This document shows, in pieces, positions 13,688 to 14,042 of a stretch of 14,042 nucleotides of DNA (positions are counted from its first letter, which is position 1; every line of letters begins with the position of its first letter). The stretch covers positions 1 to 14,042 of the forward strand of contig CAZQIC010000122.1 in assembly GCA_964593555.1 (NCBI GenBank). The letters are read 5' to 3'. This stretch comes from CAZQIC01 sp964593555. GTDB lineage: Bacteria > Bacteroidota > Bacteroidia > JAFLBG01. Both the position numbers and the translations under genes were made by a program. The notes under the pieces were generated by a model, which was not told the origin of the DNA, did not search any database, and saw only the letters and a program-made list of their open reading frames with translations.

Positions 13688-13942
13688 TTGAAATTTTCTA
13701 AGATCTTAAAACGGGAATATGAGGTTGCATTCTCTGGGAATGCCCAGCCAATATGGTTGAGGATTTTGAAATATGTTGTATTGGGATGTTTTATTTATTT
13801 CTTTTGGCGCAGTACTTTGTTTTGGATTATTTTAACTGTTGTATTGATCTTGTGTTTGTTATTGCATTTTTGGTATAGGTATAAAGCAAAGAGGTGGACG
13901 AAAAGTTATGGAGGATGGGATTATGAAAAAATAGATCCATGA
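13688..13942 (+). CDS. Small two-helix membrane protein of unknown function
   Basis: An 84-residue ORF starting with TTG at 13688 (MKFSKILKREYEVAFSGNAQPIW). It has two hydrophobic stretches, about 25-40 and 43-62, separated by a single positive RS turn, and a basic C-terminal tail (YRYKAKRWTKSYGGWDYEKIDP) predicted to be cytoplasmic. The sequence has normal amino-acid composition for a real membrane protein. There is no overlapping ORF, and it lies on the same strand as the preceding genes. No ATG exists upstream in frame that I can see, so TTG is preferred; an ATG-less start lowers certainty. I do not recognise a named family. Confidence 0.65.
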   Translation: MKFSKILKREYEVAFSGNAQPIWLRILKYVVLGCFIYFFWRSTLFWIILTVVLILCLLLHFWYRYKAKRWTKSYGGWDYEKIDP

Positions 13943-14042
13943 TTGAAACCTGATTGCGAAGTTCAATAACAAGGTTTGACCCCGGCTGGGCAATGTCATT
14001 AAGTTAGTGTATAAATATTTAGAGATCAATAACATAGGATTG
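13943..14042. other. Non-coding right end of the window
   Basis: About 100 nt with no ORF. AAACCT near 13947 and AGGTTT near 13973 could pair around a 20-nt loop, but no U-run follows. The stretch CCCCGGCTGGGCAATGTCATT could be the edge of another repeat or mobile element that continues beyond the window; I cannot identify it. Confidence 0.3.

Noticed and set aside
13975..14010. Possible left edge of an insertion sequence (CCCCGGCTGGGCAATGTCATT)
   Set aside because: It has a faintly familiar look, but no inverted partner, target duplication or transposase fragment is inside the window.

Overview
The window looks like a chromosomal segment of a low-GC member of the Bacteroidota (Chitinophagales/Sphingobacteriales-like by impression; not tested). 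The signs are promoter boxes of the Bacteroidota type TAnnTTTG, few Shine-Dalgarno sequences, a fused hisNB gene inside a compact his operon, a TolB-propeller/Omp85-like outer-membrane protein, and several families of short palindromic intergenic repeats. I see no phage, CRISPR, transposase or defence genes.

Region 1 (18-6982, minus strand) is the histidine operon in the order hisG-hisD-hisC-hisB(NB)-hisH-hisA-hisF. The last gene(s), presumably hisIE, lie beyond the left edge. Together they take PRPP + ATP to L-histidine, with HisH/HisF forming the branch-point imidazole-glycerol-phosphate synthase. hisG/hisD, hisD/hisC, hisH/hisA and hisA/hisF are 1-16 nt apart. The hisC-hisB and hisB-hisH gaps (about 130 nt each) hold palindromic repeats. 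Upstream of hisG is a complete peptide-mediated attenuator: a Bacteroidota-type promoter, an 18-codon leader peptide with four His codons (MKQSLTHLHHHTYPTGRL), mutually exclusive 1:2, 2:3 and 3:4 pairings, and a 10-bp terminator hairpin with a U-run. The predicted transcription start is only a few nt before the leader ATG.

Region 2 (7106-8015, minus strand) holds a DUF1653 protein and a GloB-like metallo-beta-lactamase-fold hydrolase, transcribed toward the his operon. Region 3 (8108-13276, plus strand) holds a 1118-residue secreted protein with a peptidase-like N-terminus lacking HExxH, a TolB-like propeller and an Omp85-like barrel; then a half-size TauE/SafE membrane protein and an M20 amidohydrolase. 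Region 4 (13277-14042) has a broken small Cys-rich secreted-protein gene and a small two-helix membrane protein.

The most notable features are the His attenuator, and a dispersed 'CTCACCCC...CTCTCC...GGAGAGGGAGAAA' palindromic repeat present three times: after the his terminator, between the TauE and M20 genes, and in frame inside hisH.
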